A DNA stretch of 64,000 bases from Devosia lucknowensis (GCF_900177655.1 NZ_FXWK01000001.1:1984001-2048000), one strand, 5' to 3'. Positions 17,674-26,471 are shown, counted from the stretch's first letter. Notes: generated from the letters alone by a model not told the origin. Numbers and translations: made by a program.

Positions 17674-19437
17674 TCAGTATGCGCTGACGAGATTTGCTTC
17701 CGGCACACCGGAATCGAGCAATGCAGCCCGCATCTTGCTCAGCAATACCCTGTCGGTAATCCGGCGCTCGAGCCGCGGCATGATCCCGCTGCTGCGAAAG
17801 GTCTGAACTTCGAGGATCGTCGGCAAGGACTGACGGACCACGGTACTGTCCCCTGCCGTGTGGGCCGCCAGGAGCAGCAGCACGGAACCAAGTTCCGCGT
17901 CTACGCGCGCACATTGCTGGGCAAGTCGCTCGGCGCGGATAAAGGTGCGGTCGGCCAGCGCCTTCATCGCCGGAACGCAGTTGAACCAACTGGGCGTATC
18001 AGACACGGGCAAGGCATCAAGCGAACGGCGCGCCAGCGGCATTGCGAGGTCGAGGCGCCCGATCAGCGCCAGGTGTCTGCCATGCGCTGCCGCTGCGTCG
18101 ATATTAGCCGTGTTTAGCTGCAAGGACGTACTGTAGGCAGCTTCCGCATCGGCGTGGTGTCCCGTCGCTTCATAAAGCCGGGCCTGCTGCTCCCACGCAA
18201 AGCTGCTGGTCGGCGCGATGCGCAAGGCGCGTTCCATCAGCGCACTTGCTTCGTCATAGCGGCCTGCCTGCTCGGCACTGCGCCAGTTTCCGTCACCCTG
18301 TGCTTCGGCGACGAGGCTCGCTCGCGCCGCCAGAATATTTCCGTTGGCTTGCTGATCCTCCGGTAGCGCGTCGAGGCATGAGAGCACCCGCGCGGAAGCG
18401 GCACTCGTCGGCGCAGTGCGATACATCGAAAAGAGGATCGCACAGAGATAGCCGTTTTCCCGCCCTTCTATGTCCGTCCGCGCCAGCAATGCGCGTGCCT
18501 CGGCATGCAGCGCACCGCGCGGACCACCCATGCGGCTGATGAGCTCCTGGGAAACGAGATCGATCCCACCGCGCTCGGTGATGTCGATGCGTGGCACGGT
18601 TTCCGACCAGTTCCACACAACGATATTCGCGTCGGCGTCGGTCAGGATAGCGTCGAATTCGTAGGAGTCCGGCTGCGGACTGTTGCGAACCACACCCGTC
18701 AGCACGAAGTCGTTCTGCCGGTCCGGATCAACGCCCACCGTGCCTCGTCCGCCAAATGCGGCGTCGACTATGAGCACCGGCGTGAAGTCGGTGACCAGTT
18801 CCACGGCCAGCGCAGCGATGGTGGGCGTAAGACTGGCATCTCCGGTGAGGTTCTGGAATTCCATGATCCGCAGCCTGGGCATCTGCAGCGCTCCCAGCTG
18901 CGCCACCGCTGGAGTGCCGCGCTGTGGACCCCAGGTCGAAAGGGAATATGTCAGTGCCGCTGCGCCCAGCGCCAGAAGCAGCAGCAGGAACCAGGGGAGC
19001 GTGACATGCCCCTTGGGCCGCTTGGGTTTCGGCTGGGAAGCGGGCAGCGCCCGCACGCTTGGCTCACGGCCGATAGGCAGCGGTGCCGCCGCCGTTTGCG
19101 CATCCACGAATTCTGGCACATACCGCCCGATCGGAAGCTCGATACGCACCGGCTCGTCGCTGCCGGGACCTCGGTAATACTGATCGAGCAGGCCGCGCAA
19201 CCGGCGTGCCTGGACCCGGACGATCGGATCCGATTGCGGGTCGAAATCGGGCGACCGCCCGAAAACGTCTACGGCAATGGAGTATGCCTTGATAGACTGC
19301 GTGTCGCCGCTCAGCCGGCGCTCGACGATATACCCCAGAAACCTGGCAAGCTGCGGCGATCGCGCGACTTCGGGCCAGGAGAGCAGACGCTCCAATGCCT
19401 GGTCGATCCGGTCTCTGTCTGTCTCCAGGCTCGACAC
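17674..19437 (-). CDS. Membrane TPR protein with a conserved N-terminal signalling-type domain
   Basis: The 587-residue protein has three parts. Residues 1-110 form a soluble domain with AYSIAVDVFGRSPDFDPQ, DPIVRVQARRLRGLLDQYY and the closing IGRYVPEF. This domain recurs at the N-terminus of alphaproteobacterial adenylate-cyclase-like and TPR proteins. One membrane helix lies at about 147-166. The remainder includes a beta-rich section and TPR-like helices from about 380 onward. No catalytic cyclase domain is present. It may sense or scaffold at the inner membrane, but its role is unknown. It converges with murD2 with a three-base gap, and a long palindrome lies upstream of its start. Confidence 0.72.
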   Translation of the reverse strand: MSSLETDRDRIDQALERLLSWPEVARSPQLARFLGYIVERRLSGDTQSIKAYSIAVDVFGRSPDFDPQSDPIVRVQARRLRGLLDQYYRGPGSDEPVRIELPIGRYVPEFVDAQTAAAPLPIGREPSVRALPASQPKPKRPKGHVTLPWFLLLLLALGAAALTYSLSTWGPQRGTPAVAQLGALQMPRLRIMEFQNLTGDASLTPTIAALAVELVTDFTPVLIVDAAFGGRGTVGVDPDRQNDFVLTGVVRNSPQPDSYEFDAILTDADANIVVWNWSETVPRIDITERGGIDLVSQELISRMGGPRGALHAEARALLARTDIEGRENGYLCAILFSMYRTAPTSAASARVLSCLDALPEDQQANGNILAARASLVAEAQGDGNWRSAEQAGRYDEASALMERALRIAPTSSFAWEQQARLYEATGHHADAEAAYSTSLQLNTANIDAAAAHGRHLALIGRLDLAMPLARRSLDALPVSDTPSWFNCVPAMKALADRTFIRAERLAQQCARVDAELGSVLLLLAAHTAGDSTVVRQSLPTILEVQTFRSSGIMPRLERRITDRVLLSKMRAALLDSGVPEANLVSAY

Positions 19438-19473
19438 GCTGACTCCCCGCCGCTCCCGGAACCTTGCGCCACG

Positions 19474-19511
19474 TTACATGTAAAACACAAGGCGGATTAC
19501 GTGTGTTTTAC
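19474..19511. promoter_or_regulatory. Long palindromic operator candidate upstream of the TPR gene
   Basis: A perfect 10-bp inverted repeat, GTAAAACACA (19480-19489) and TGTGTTTTAC (19502-19511), has a 12-base spacer. It abuts a second palindrome, TTACATGTAA (19474-19483), so three GTAAAAC/GTTAC half-sites lie 37-74 bases upstream of the TPR gene start. It is AT-rich against GC-rich surroundings and has no T-tract, which suggests a protein-binding site more than a terminator. Confidence 0.6.
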
Positions 19512-19721
19512 CTGAATTTGCCTCCCCCCGGGCGCGCGGATCGATCATAGGCCATCTCGTCGCCGTACCGAACGCGACATGCTTCCCGAGCGGTCAGGCC
19601 CCGCCGGGCGTGTTCTACAAATCGTCTGATCCATCCTGCCCTGGCCATTTCGGCTTTGGACAATGATGGCGTTTTGTTCCGGTCGACCCTGCCACGTGCA
19701 GGTGTGAGGTGATTTTTGTTT

Positions 19722-20162
19722 GTGGAAGCCCAAGAGGCCCCGTTCATCGCGTTGATTGATGACGACGGCCACTCCGCGCATCTGCTGACCCGCATGTTGC
19801 GGACCCATGATGCTCCGGAGGTCATGCATTTCGGCACGGCCGCTGCTGGCGAAGCCGGCTTGGCGACCATTCTGGCCGATACCGGTCGCGAGTGGCCGGG
19901 ATTGGTGATCGTCGATCTCAAGGCCCATAGCGGGGCAAATCTTGAGTTCGTCAGCCGCAATCATGCGCTGCTCCGGCAAAAGGGCATCCCCCTTGCCGTC
20001 ATGACGCAGCGCATGGATCGGGAATGCCGCCGGGTCCTGCAGGATGCAGGGGCTTCGGCCGTTTTCTTTCGGCAGCCTCAACTCGATGCCTACAGGCATG
20101 AGGTGGCTGCCATCGTCAGCTTCTGGGCGCGCCATCAGCGTCTGGATGCAGTTGGTATGTAG
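19722..20162 (+). CDS. Degenerate response-regulator receiver protein
   Basis: The 146-residue protein looks like a lone CheY-type receiver domain. The acidic cluster is IDDDG at residues 12-16, the likely phosphoacceptor is D65 in LVIVDLKAH, and the threonine position is in AVMTQRMD. The conserved lysine before proline is replaced in VFFRQPQ, so the protein may be phosphorylated poorly or act without phosphorylation. The GTG at 19722 is chosen as start because GAGGTGA lies nine bases upstream; a TTG at 19716 is too close to that site. No output domain or adjacent kinase is present. Confidence 0.62.
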   Translation: MEAQEAPFIALIDDDGHSAHLLTRMLRTHDAPEVMHFGTAAAGEAGLATILADTGREWPGLVIVDLKAHSGANLEFVSRNHALLRQKGIPLAVMTQRMDRECRRVLQDAGASAVFFRQPQLDAYRHEVAAIVSFWARHQRLDAVGM

Positions 20163-20365
20163 CTCCTGCGTCCACAGGTTACATGCCTTATGGCGGAGAG
20201 TGATGCTGCAGCCCTGCCTCCCGGCGGTCTGCATTCCCAAGTATCGCTCTCCGCTTTCGGAAAAGATCGTCGGTCTGCACCACCGTCGATCCTCAAGCGC
20301 GACCTTGCCCGGCAGGGTCAAGCGCATGGGCACGAATGCGGCACCTCCCGGTCGTATTCGTACGG

Positions 20366-20433
20366 GGGGAGAAGCAAATCGCCGGTGGCGCATGTCCCTC
20401 AGCGCAGCCCGGCATGCCTGTTTGCTTCTCCCC
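20366..20433. repeat. 13-bp inverted repeat around a structured spacer
   Basis: GGGGAGAAGCAAA (20366-20378) is repeated inverted and without mismatch as TTTGCTTCTCCCC (20421-20433). The 42-base spacer contains GGCATGCC and a GCCGGTGGC palindrome-like element. The structure lies just downstream of the mgtC stop codon and inside a 281-base gap with no credible gene. A 3'-UTR structure, a small RNA or a repeat are all possible. No T-tract follows on either strand. Confidence 0.5.
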
Positions 20434-20443
20434 GCGGCCCCTC

Positions 20444-20941
20444 TTAGTCGTCGTTGAGCGGTTTCGTGGCGCGGATGATGTGGTGGGCAAAGAACCGCAG
20501 TGCCGCCATAACCAGCACCGCCAGCAGCGCCACGCCAGCCGCAAGTAGGTAAAAGCCGAGTGACGTTGCCACGCCCACCGCGCCGGCCAGCCACATGCCA
20601 GCACCGGTCGTCAGCCCCTGCACGCCCGCACCGCTTCGGAAGATCGCCCCGGCCCCCAGAAAGGCGATGCCGGCAGTGACCGCCTCGACCGCGCGGATCG
20701 GGTCGGCCTGGGGCCCTTGCTGACCGAATTCGATAGTATGGAAAATCTCGAAGGCGAGAATGGTGAAAAGCGCCGCTGCCACGGCGATCAGGATATGCGT
20801 GCGCAGCCCTGCCTCGGCCGTGTTGACCTCTCGCTCGAACCCGATCAAGGCACCCAGTGCTGCCGCGATCGCAAGGCGAATGGCGATGATATGGGCTGGA
20901 AGGTATGTTTCCACCCAGCCGAACTCGTTACCCACATCCAT
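20444..20941 (-). CDS. MgtC/SapB family membrane protein
   Basis: The 165-residue protein has the MgtC N-terminal membrane domain: IAIRLAIAAALGALIGFERE with the conserved E-R-E, GLRTHILIAVAAALF, and the AGIAFLGAGAIFRSG segment, with four to five helices. It lacks the C-terminal soluble domain of Salmonella MgtC, so it is the short form. Members are linked to magnesium limitation and intracellular survival in other bacteria, but the general role is unsettled. It is transcribed alone, and a 7-bp CGTGTG-type inverted repeat lies just upstream. Confidence 0.9.
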   Translation of the reverse strand: MDVGNEFGWVETYLPAHIIAIRLAIAAALGALIGFEREVNTAEAGLRTHILIAVAAALFTILAFEIFHTIEFGQQGPQADPIRAVEAVTAGIAFLGAGAIFRSGAGVQGLTTGAGMWLAGAVGVATSLGFYLLAAGVALLAVLVMAALRFFAHHIIRATKPLNDD

Positions 20942-20955
20942 ATAAAAGCCCCCAA

Positions 20956-20984
20956 TCGTGTGACGCTAGGGCGACAACACACGA
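20956..20984. promoter_or_regulatory. Inverted repeat upstream of the mgtC-like gene
   Basis: TCGTGTG (20956-20962) and CACACGA (20978-20984) form a 7-bp inverted repeat with a 15-base spacer, 15 bases before the start codon. A leader hairpin or operator are both possible. Confidence 0.3.
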
Positions 20985-21019
20985 ATTGAAGGCAGGTTCC
21001 ACCGCAGCAATTGGGCCAA

Positions 21020-21178
21020 TCAGGTCGATGCCGGCTGCATCATTCCGAAGACAAAGAACAGCACGGCAAACACAACCACGATACCGATCAGCGATACAGT
21101 CAGAACACGCAGGTTCATCTTGCGGGGGCTGGCCTGCCGCACCTCTGTGGTGTTCTTGTTCGGGTCATAGGTTTCCAT
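21020..21178 (-). CDS. Small single-pass membrane protein, 52 aa
   Basis: A 52-codon ORF starts at the ATG at 21178, after CAGGAGCA as ribosome site. The N-terminal half is polar (METYDPNKNTTEVRQ), followed by a basic turn (SPRK) and one strongly hydrophobic helix, LIGIVVVFAVLFFVFGMM, near the C-terminus. It is therefore a probable single-pass inner-membrane protein. No family was recognised. It diverges from the adenine deaminase gene. Confidence 0.72.
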   Translation of the reverse strand: METYDPNKNTTEVRQASPRKMNLRVLTVSLIGIVVVFAVLFFVFGMMQPAST

Positions 21179-21257
21179 TGCGTGCTCCTGACTTGTCTCG
21201 CTTATGCAACGAGCCCATGCACTTGCGGTTCCGTGACGCACTTCACGGGGACTTGAC

Positions 21258-21286
21258 GCCGAAGGGCCGCGGACCGACCCTTCGGC
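21258..21286 (+). promoter_or_regulatory. Hairpin directly before the ade start codon
   Basis: A perfect 9-bp stem, GCCGAAGGG (21258-21266) and CCCTTCGGC (21278-21286), ends on the base before the ATG of ade. As RNA it would leave no accessible ribosome-binding site, so it could limit translation. If translation actually begins at the in-frame ATG at 21311, the hairpin would instead be a leader structure. Confidence 0.55.
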
Positions 21287-23020
21287 ATGACCAAAACCGA
21301 GAACCTAACGATGGCCGACCCTGCTTTGCTCACCCGCATGATCCTGGCTGGGCAGGGCAAGGAGCCGGCTGACCTCGTCGTGCGCAACGTCGGGATGCTC
21401 GACGTCATCACAGGCACGGTCACAACGACCGATATCGCCATCGTCGCCGACCGTATCGTCGGCACACACGGGCATTATGAAGGTCGCGAATTCCTCGACG
21501 GCACCGGCCGGTTTGCCGTGCCGGGCTTTATCGATACGCACCTACATATCGAATCGTCGCTGGTGACGCCCCTCGAATTCGACCGCTGCGTGCTGCCATA
21601 CGGTGTCACCACTGTGCTGTGCGATCCCCATGAGATCGCCAATGTGCTCGGTGCCGAAGGTCTGCGCTATTTCCTCGATAGTGCCGAACGCACGATCATG
21701 GACATAAGGGTCAATCTGTCCTCCTGCGTGCCTGCCACCCCCTTCGAAACCTCAGGCGCTCGCCTCGAAACTGAGGATCTTCTGCCTTTCCGCAGCCATC
21801 CCAAGGTGGTGGGCCTGGCCGAAATGATGAATTTTCCGGGCGTCCTCAACGCCGACCCGGGCATCCTCGCCAAGCTCGCCGCCTTTCAGGATGGGCATAT
21901 CGACGGTCACGCTCCGCTGCTCCGGGGCATGGCGCTCAATGGCTACCTCGCCGCCGGCATCCGCACCGACCATGAAGCGACCAGTGCAGATGAGGCGCGC
22001 GAAAAGCTTGCCAAGGGCATGGCTATCCTGATCCGCGAAGGTTCGGTGTCGAAAGACCTTGATGCGCTGGCCGAGATTCTGGACGAGAACACGTCAAGCT
22101 TCGTCGCTCTCTGCACGGACGATCGTAATCCGCTCGACATTGCCGAGGAAGGCCATCTCGATAGTTCCATCCGACGCCTGATCGCCAAGGGACGCCCCCT
22201 GCACCACGTCTATCGGGCGGCCAGCCACTCGGCGGCCCGCATCTTCGGCCTGTCCGATCGCGGCTTGCTCGGCCCTGGCTGGCGGGCCGATATTGCCGTT
22301 CTCGACAGCCTGGAGGATTGCCGCGTTTCGGACGTGGTCGTGGGCGGGCGTCTGCTGTCGCCCGAGTTGTTCGCCGCACGGCAGCCGGTTTCCCCGGTCG
22401 GCCTTGGTTCGGTCAAGGCCAGGCCCGTCGCTGCGGAGGCCTTTATCACGGAGCCCAGGCCCGGGCAGAACCGGGTGCCGGTCATCGGCGTCAAGCCGGG
22501 TCTCATTCTCACCTTCCGCGAAGAAACGACATTGGCCACCACCGATCTGGGCCTCCAGCCGGATCTCGCCGCCGATGTGATCAAAGTTGCTGTCATCGAG
22601 CGTCACGGAAAGAACGGCAATATCGGTCGCGCCTTCGTTTCGGGCTTTGGCCTCAAGCGGGGCGCCATTGCGTCCTCGGTTGGCCACGACAGCCACAATA
22701 TCACGGTGGTTGGTGCCAGCGACGAGGACATGGCTGTCGCCGTCAATCGCCTGATCGAACTCGGCGGCGGATTTGCCGTGGCTGATGGTGGCGCCGTTAC
22801 CGCCGAACTGGCCCTGCCGATTGCAGGCTTGATGAGCGACCAACCGTTCGAGGCGGTTGCCCATGACCTTCATCGCCTGCGCGATGCCGCTGAGGCGCTC
22901 GATTGCGTCCTGCCCGAACCCTTCCTTCAGGTCGCATTCCTGGCACTCCCCGTCATTCCGCATCTCAAAATGACTGACAGGGGCCTTTTCGATGTCGATA
23001 AATTCGATTTCGTGAGCTGA
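21287..23020 (+). CDS. ade: Adenine deaminase
   Basis: The 577-residue amidohydrolase converts adenine to hypoxanthine and ammonia. The metal motif [11 protein letters not shown] lies near residue 78, followed by [16 protein letters not shown] later [16 protein letters not shown] segment and the C-terminal [25 protein letters not shown] are characteristic of the family. Length and domain order match Ade rather than adenosine deaminase. A second in-frame ATG at 21311 is possible. It opens the purine-degradation island by supplying hypoxanthine to XdhABC, and is followed two bases later by an esterase gene. Confidence 0.95.
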   Translation: MTKTENLTMADPALLTRMILAGQGKEPADLVVRNVGMLDVITGTVTTTDIAIVADRIVGTHGHYEGREFLDGTGRFAVPGFIDTHLHIESSLVTPLEFDRCVLPYGVTTVLCDPHEIANVLGAEGLRYFLDSAERTIMDIRVNLSSCVPATPFETSGARLETEDLLPFRSHPKVVGLAEMMNFPGVLNADPGILAKLAAFQDGHIDGHAPLLRGMALNGYLAAGIRTDHEATSADEAREKLAKGMAILIREGSVSKDLDALAEILDENTSSFVALCTDDRNPLDIAEEGHLDSSIRRLIAKGRPLHHVYRAASHSAARIFGLSDRGLLGPGWRADIAVLDSLEDCRVSDVVVGGRLLSPELFAARQPVSPVGLGSVKARPVAAEAFITEPRPGQNRVPVIGVKPGLILTFREETTLATTDLGLQPDLAADVIKVAVIERHGKNGNIGRAFVSGFGLKRGAIASSVGHDSHNITVVGASDEDMAVAVNRLIELGGGFAVADGGAVTAELALPIAGLMSDQPFEAVAHDLHRLRDAAEALDCVLPEPFLQVAFLALPVIPHLKMTDRGLFDVDKFDFVS

Positions 23021-23022
23021 CC

Positions 23023-24651
23023 ATGAGCCTGCCGTCGCTCTACCTGGCCTGGGTGGAGGATTTGCCCCCGCGTCTCAACAGCGTGAAGCGCAGGCGCGGC
23101 ATTTCCGTACCGATGGACGACGGCGTTCTGCTCAAGACCGATCATTATGCTCCGGCAGCGCCTGGCCCGCATCCGACGATCCTGATGCGCTTGCCTTATG
23201 GACGGAGGGGCTTTGCGGGCATTGCCGAAGCCTATGCCGAACGCGGTTTCCACGTCGTCATCCAGGCCTGTCGAGGCACCGAGCGCTCCGGCGGCGAATT
23301 CGATCCCTTCGCCAACGAGCGGGCCGACGGCCTCGCGGCACTCGAATGGATCAAGGCGCAGGACTGGTGGGATGGTCGCATAGGACTGACCGGACCGTCC
23401 TATCTGGGCTATGCGCAATGGGCCATCAGCGATGCCCTTCCACCCACCGCAGCGCTGGCAACCAAGGTCACCACGTCAAATTTCCGGCCCGTCGTGTTTC
23501 CATCGGGCGCCTTCCATCTCAATCTCTGGTTGAGTTGGGTGCAGGTCATCGAAGGTCTGCGCAAGCGCCCCCTGGCCACTGCAGCCCGCATGTTCTCGGG
23601 AGATATCGAACGCCGCACGCTCAAGGCCGCGTCATCCCTGCCACTGATCGACGCCGACAAGATCGCGGTGGGCCACGAGATTGGCTTCTGGCGGCATTGG
23701 TTCGACCATGCCATCGGCAATGACGCGTTCTGGACCGAGCTCGATCACAGCCATCGCCTCTCTGCGGATACCCCACCGGTCCACTTTATTTCCGGCTGGT
23801 ACGATTTCATGATCGATCCATTGCTCGCTGACTATCAGCGCCTCGTCGAGCTTGGCCACCGTCCCTATCTCACGGTCGGAACCTGGTTTCACATTGCCGA
23901 AGAACTGCAGCGCGACAACCTGCGCGAGACGCTGGTCTGGATGCGTGCCTGGCTGATCGGCGACCGCACCGGCCTGCGCGCCCGACCGGTGCGGCTGCAT
24001 ATATCCGGCCGCGACCAATGGCATGAATTCGACGCTTATCCGCCAGGTCCACCCGCGCCCCAGACCTGGTATCCTGCTGCCGAAGGCGTCCTTGTCGAAC
24101 ATGGATCCTCTGCGGACGGCAGTGACACATATCGATATGACCCTGCCGACCCCACACCCAACCTGGGTGGCGCCATCTTTGCCTTCACAGGTGCTGGCGC
24201 CGTGGACAACGCGTCGCTGGAGAGCCGAGGCGATGTCCTGACCTATACTGGCTGCGTCCTCACCAGCGAAGTGACAGTCATCGGCCAGTGCAAGGTCACC
24301 CTGATCGCGCGAGCCAGCCTGCCCCACGCCGATTTCTTCGTGCGGATCAACGATGTCGGGCCGGACGGCATTTCACGGAACATCTGTGACGGATTTGTTC
24401 GCGTCACGCCACAAACGCCGTGCGAAGCCGATGGCTCCTGGCGCCTCACCATACCGCTGCATGCAACCGCGCACACGTTTTTGCCCGGCCATCGTCTGCG
24501 CCTTGTCATAGCCTCGGGTGCCCATCCTCGCTTTGCGAGGAATTTGGGAACCGACGAAAGCATAAGCACGGCCGTCTCAATGCGGGCCAACGACATCGAA
24601 ATCATTCGCGCCGGAACCGTGCTTAACCTGCCCACCTATCAACTGGATTGA
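23023..24651 (+). CDS. CocE/NonD family hydrolase
   Basis: The 542-residue protein has an alpha/beta-hydrolase domain followed by a C-terminal jelly-roll, as in the cocaine esterase and X-Pro dipeptidyl-peptidase families. The N-terminal VPMDDGVLLKTDHYAP and the nucleophile elbow GPSYLGYAQW (Ser near residue 126) are clear. No signal peptide is present, so it should be cytoplasmic. The substrate is unknown. It starts two bases after ade and is almost certainly co-transcribed with it, which hints at hydrolysis of an ester or amide entering the same pathway, but this is only an inference. Confidence 0.88.
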   Translation: MSLPSLYLAWVEDLPPRLNSVKRRRGISVPMDDGVLLKTDHYAPAAPGPHPTILMRLPYGRRGFAGIAEAYAERGFHVVIQACRGTERSGGEFDPFANERADGLAALEWIKAQDWWDGRIGLTGPSYLGYAQWAISDALPPTAALATKVTTSNFRPVVFPSGAFHLNLWLSWVQVIEGLRKRPLATAARMFSGDIERRTLKAASSLPLIDADKIAVGHEIGFWRHWFDHAIGNDAFWTELDHSHRLSADTPPVHFISGWYDFMIDPLLADYQRLVELGHRPYLTVGTWFHIAEELQRDNLRETLVWMRAWLIGDRTGLRARPVRLHISGRDQWHEFDAYPPGPPAPQTWYPAAEGVLVEHGSSADGSDTYRYDPADPTPNLGGAIFAFTGAGAVDNASLESRGDVLTYTGCVLTSEVTVIGQCKVTLIARASLPHADFFVRINDVGPDGISRNICDGFVRVTPQTPCEADGSWRLTIPLHATAHTFLPGHRLRLVIASGAHPRFARNLGTDESISTAVSMRANDIEIIRAGTVLNLPTYQLD

Positions 24652-24717
24652 CCTCTGGAGCGTGCAAGGTTTGACGTGAGGCGTCTCGCTCCGTCGGTCC
24701 GGCTCGCCGATTTCCCA

Positions 24718-24745
24718 TTGCCAAATTAGTTATTCTGCATAACTA
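24718..24745 (+). promoter_or_regulatory. Promoter with overlapping palindromic operator for the tannase-like gene
   Basis: TTGCCA (24718-24723) and TAACTA (24740-24745) are separated by 16 bases, a plausible vegetative promoter. A perfect 7-bp inverted repeat, TAGTTAT and ATAACTA with a 5-base spacer (24727-24745), covers the spacer and the -10 element. A repressor bound there would block transcription. The site is AT-rich in GC-rich surroundings. Confidence 0.6.
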
Positions 24746-24780
24746 TTTTAGCGCATTCCGAAACTCAGGGAGGAGACGAG

Positions 24781-26445
24781 ATGCGACTGCAATGGAAATA
24801 TGCCGCGGCCACAGGCGCTATCCTGGCGGCAACCGGCTGGACCGGTGCCGCCAACGCACAGGCGCTTGATTGCGCCGAACTCACTAGCCACGATTTTGCC
24901 GCCGAGGGGCTGGTCATCACCGAGGCCGCCGCTGAAGCGGTCGGTGATGACTCGCCGGTGGCGCATTGCCTTGTCCGTGGCCATGTTGGCGAGCGAACCG
25001 GCGTGGATGGCAACACGTATCGAATAAGCTTCGAGCTACGTCTTCCGGACGATTGGAACGGTCGTTTCGTCCACCAATTCAACGGTGGCAACGACGGCGC
25101 CGTGGTGCCGGCCACGGGCAATTTGCTCAATGCCGATCCCGCTGACACCGCTCTGTCACGCGGCTATGCTGTGGTGTCGAGCGACGCCGGCCACGATGGT
25201 GCAGCCCATCCCGAGGCCGGCCTGGCCAGCGGCGCGAAGTTCGGCTTCGACCCCGAAGCACGCAGCGACTACGGCTACGGCGCTGTCATGAAGCTCAATC
25301 CAGTCGCGACCGGAATTGTCGAAGACCACTATGGCGAAGAAATCGCCTTCAGCTACGGCGTGGGCGGATCGAACGGCGGGCGGCACGCCATGGTTCAGGC
25401 CACACGCTCGCCCGACGCTTTCGATGGCATCCTTGCGGGCTATCCCGGTTTCAACCTGCCGCGCGCCGCCGTTCAGCACGCCTGGGACGTTCAGAGCTTC
25501 AAGGCGATCAACGGCGACATCCGCAAGGCATTCCCGCCTGAAGACCTGACAATCGTGGGCGATGCCATCGTCGCCGCATGCGATGGGCTTGATGGACTTG
25601 AAGACGGTATCATTGCAGATACGCCCGCATGCCAGGCGACGTTCGATATCGCGACGCTTGCCTGCGAAGCCGACGCCACCGAAAACTGCATCTCCCCGGC
25701 ACAGGTGGAGGCCCTGCGGCGTATTCATGCCGGTCCCACCAATTCCGCTGGTGAGGCGCTGTACACCAATTGGGCCTGGGACCGCGGCCTTGCGACCGGC
25801 GACTGGCGCTTCTGGAAGCTGGAAAGCCCCATTCAGCCTTGGGACAACCTGCCCTTGATCGCCACCATGGGGGCATCCTCGCTGGCCATGATCTTCTCCA
25901 ATCCGCCCGTTGATGTGGCAGGCGACCCGGCGTCGCTCGAGCAATTTCTGCTCGACTACAACTTCGACACCGACGCCACCGTCACCGCCACCGATGCTGC
26001 GTTTCAGGAGTCTCCGGTAGAGTTCATGACGCCAACCGACATGGACGATCCCACAATGGCCGAGTTCCGTGAAGCGGGCGGCAAGATGATCGTCTTCCAT
26101 GGCGTAAGCGACCCGGTCTTCTCGGTCATGGACACGATCGGCTGGTACGAAAGGCTCGACGCCAACAGCGACGGCAATGCCGAAGATTTTGCCTTGCTCT
26201 ATACGGTGCCGGGCATGGGTCACGGCCCCGGCAGCCCGGCCACTGACAAGTTCGACGCCTTCACGGCCCTTGTCGACTGGGTCGAAAACGGTACGGCACC
26301 CACGCATCTGGTGGCCGAAGTCACGCCGGATAACCAGTATATCCCCGAGATGATCGGCATCACACGCAAGCTCTGCCCGCATCCCGCCATCCCGCGTTTC
26401 ACCGGCACGGACGAGATGAGCCACGAAAGCTTCACGTGCCAATAA
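24781..26445 (+). CDS. Tannase/feruloyl esterase family protein, exported
   Basis: The 554-residue protein starts with a signal peptide (positively charged MRLQWK, hydrophobic stretch, AANAQA cleavage site near residue 28), so it is exported. The mature part is an alpha/beta hydrolase with the family elbow GVGGSNGGRHAM (Ser near residue 197) and a late GHGPGSPATDKFD region with the catalytic His. Relatives hydrolyse galloyl or feruloyl esters of plant phenolics; which ester is cut here is unknown. A strong AGGGAGGAG ribosome site precedes the ATG, and the gene has its own promoter and operator candidate. Confidence 0.9.
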   Translation: MRLQWKYAAATGAILAATGWTGAANAQALDCAELTSHDFAAEGLVITEAAAEAVGDDSPVAHCLVRGHVGERTGVDGNTYRISFELRLPDDWNGRFVHQFNGGNDGAVVPATGNLLNADPADTALSRGYAVVSSDAGHDGAAHPEAGLASGAKFGFDPEARSDYGYGAVMKLNPVATGIVEDHYGEEIAFSYGVGGSNGGRHAMVQATRSPDAFDGILAGYPGFNLPRAAVQHAWDVQSFKAINGDIRKAFPPEDLTIVGDAIVAACDGLDGLEDGIIADTPACQATFDIATLACEADATENCISPAQVEALRRIHAGPTNSAGEALYTNWAWDRGLATGDWRFWKLESPIQPWDNLPLIATMGASSLAMIFSNPPVDVAGDPASLEQFLLDYNFDTDATVTATDAAFQESPVEFMTPTDMDDPTMAEFREAGGKMIVFHGVSDPVFSVMDTIGWYERLDANSDGNAEDFALLYTVPGMGHGPGSPATDKFDAFTALVDWVENGTAPTHLVAEVTPDNQYIPEMIGITRKLCPHPAIPRFTGTDEMSHESFTCQ

Positions 26446-26449
26446 GCGA

Positions 26450-26471
26450 AAGCCCGCCGAAAGGCGGGCTT
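26450..26471. terminator. Bidirectional terminator hairpin
   Basis: A 9-bp perfect stem, AAGCCCGCC and GGCGGGCTT (26450-26458 and 26463-26471) with a GAAA tetraloop, lies between the convergent tannase-like and glcB genes. Only short T-runs follow on either strand. Confidence 0.7.

Noticed and set aside
20190..20447. Open frames in the gap before mgtC
   Set aside because: They lack ribosome sites and overlap the 13-bp inverted repeat structure.
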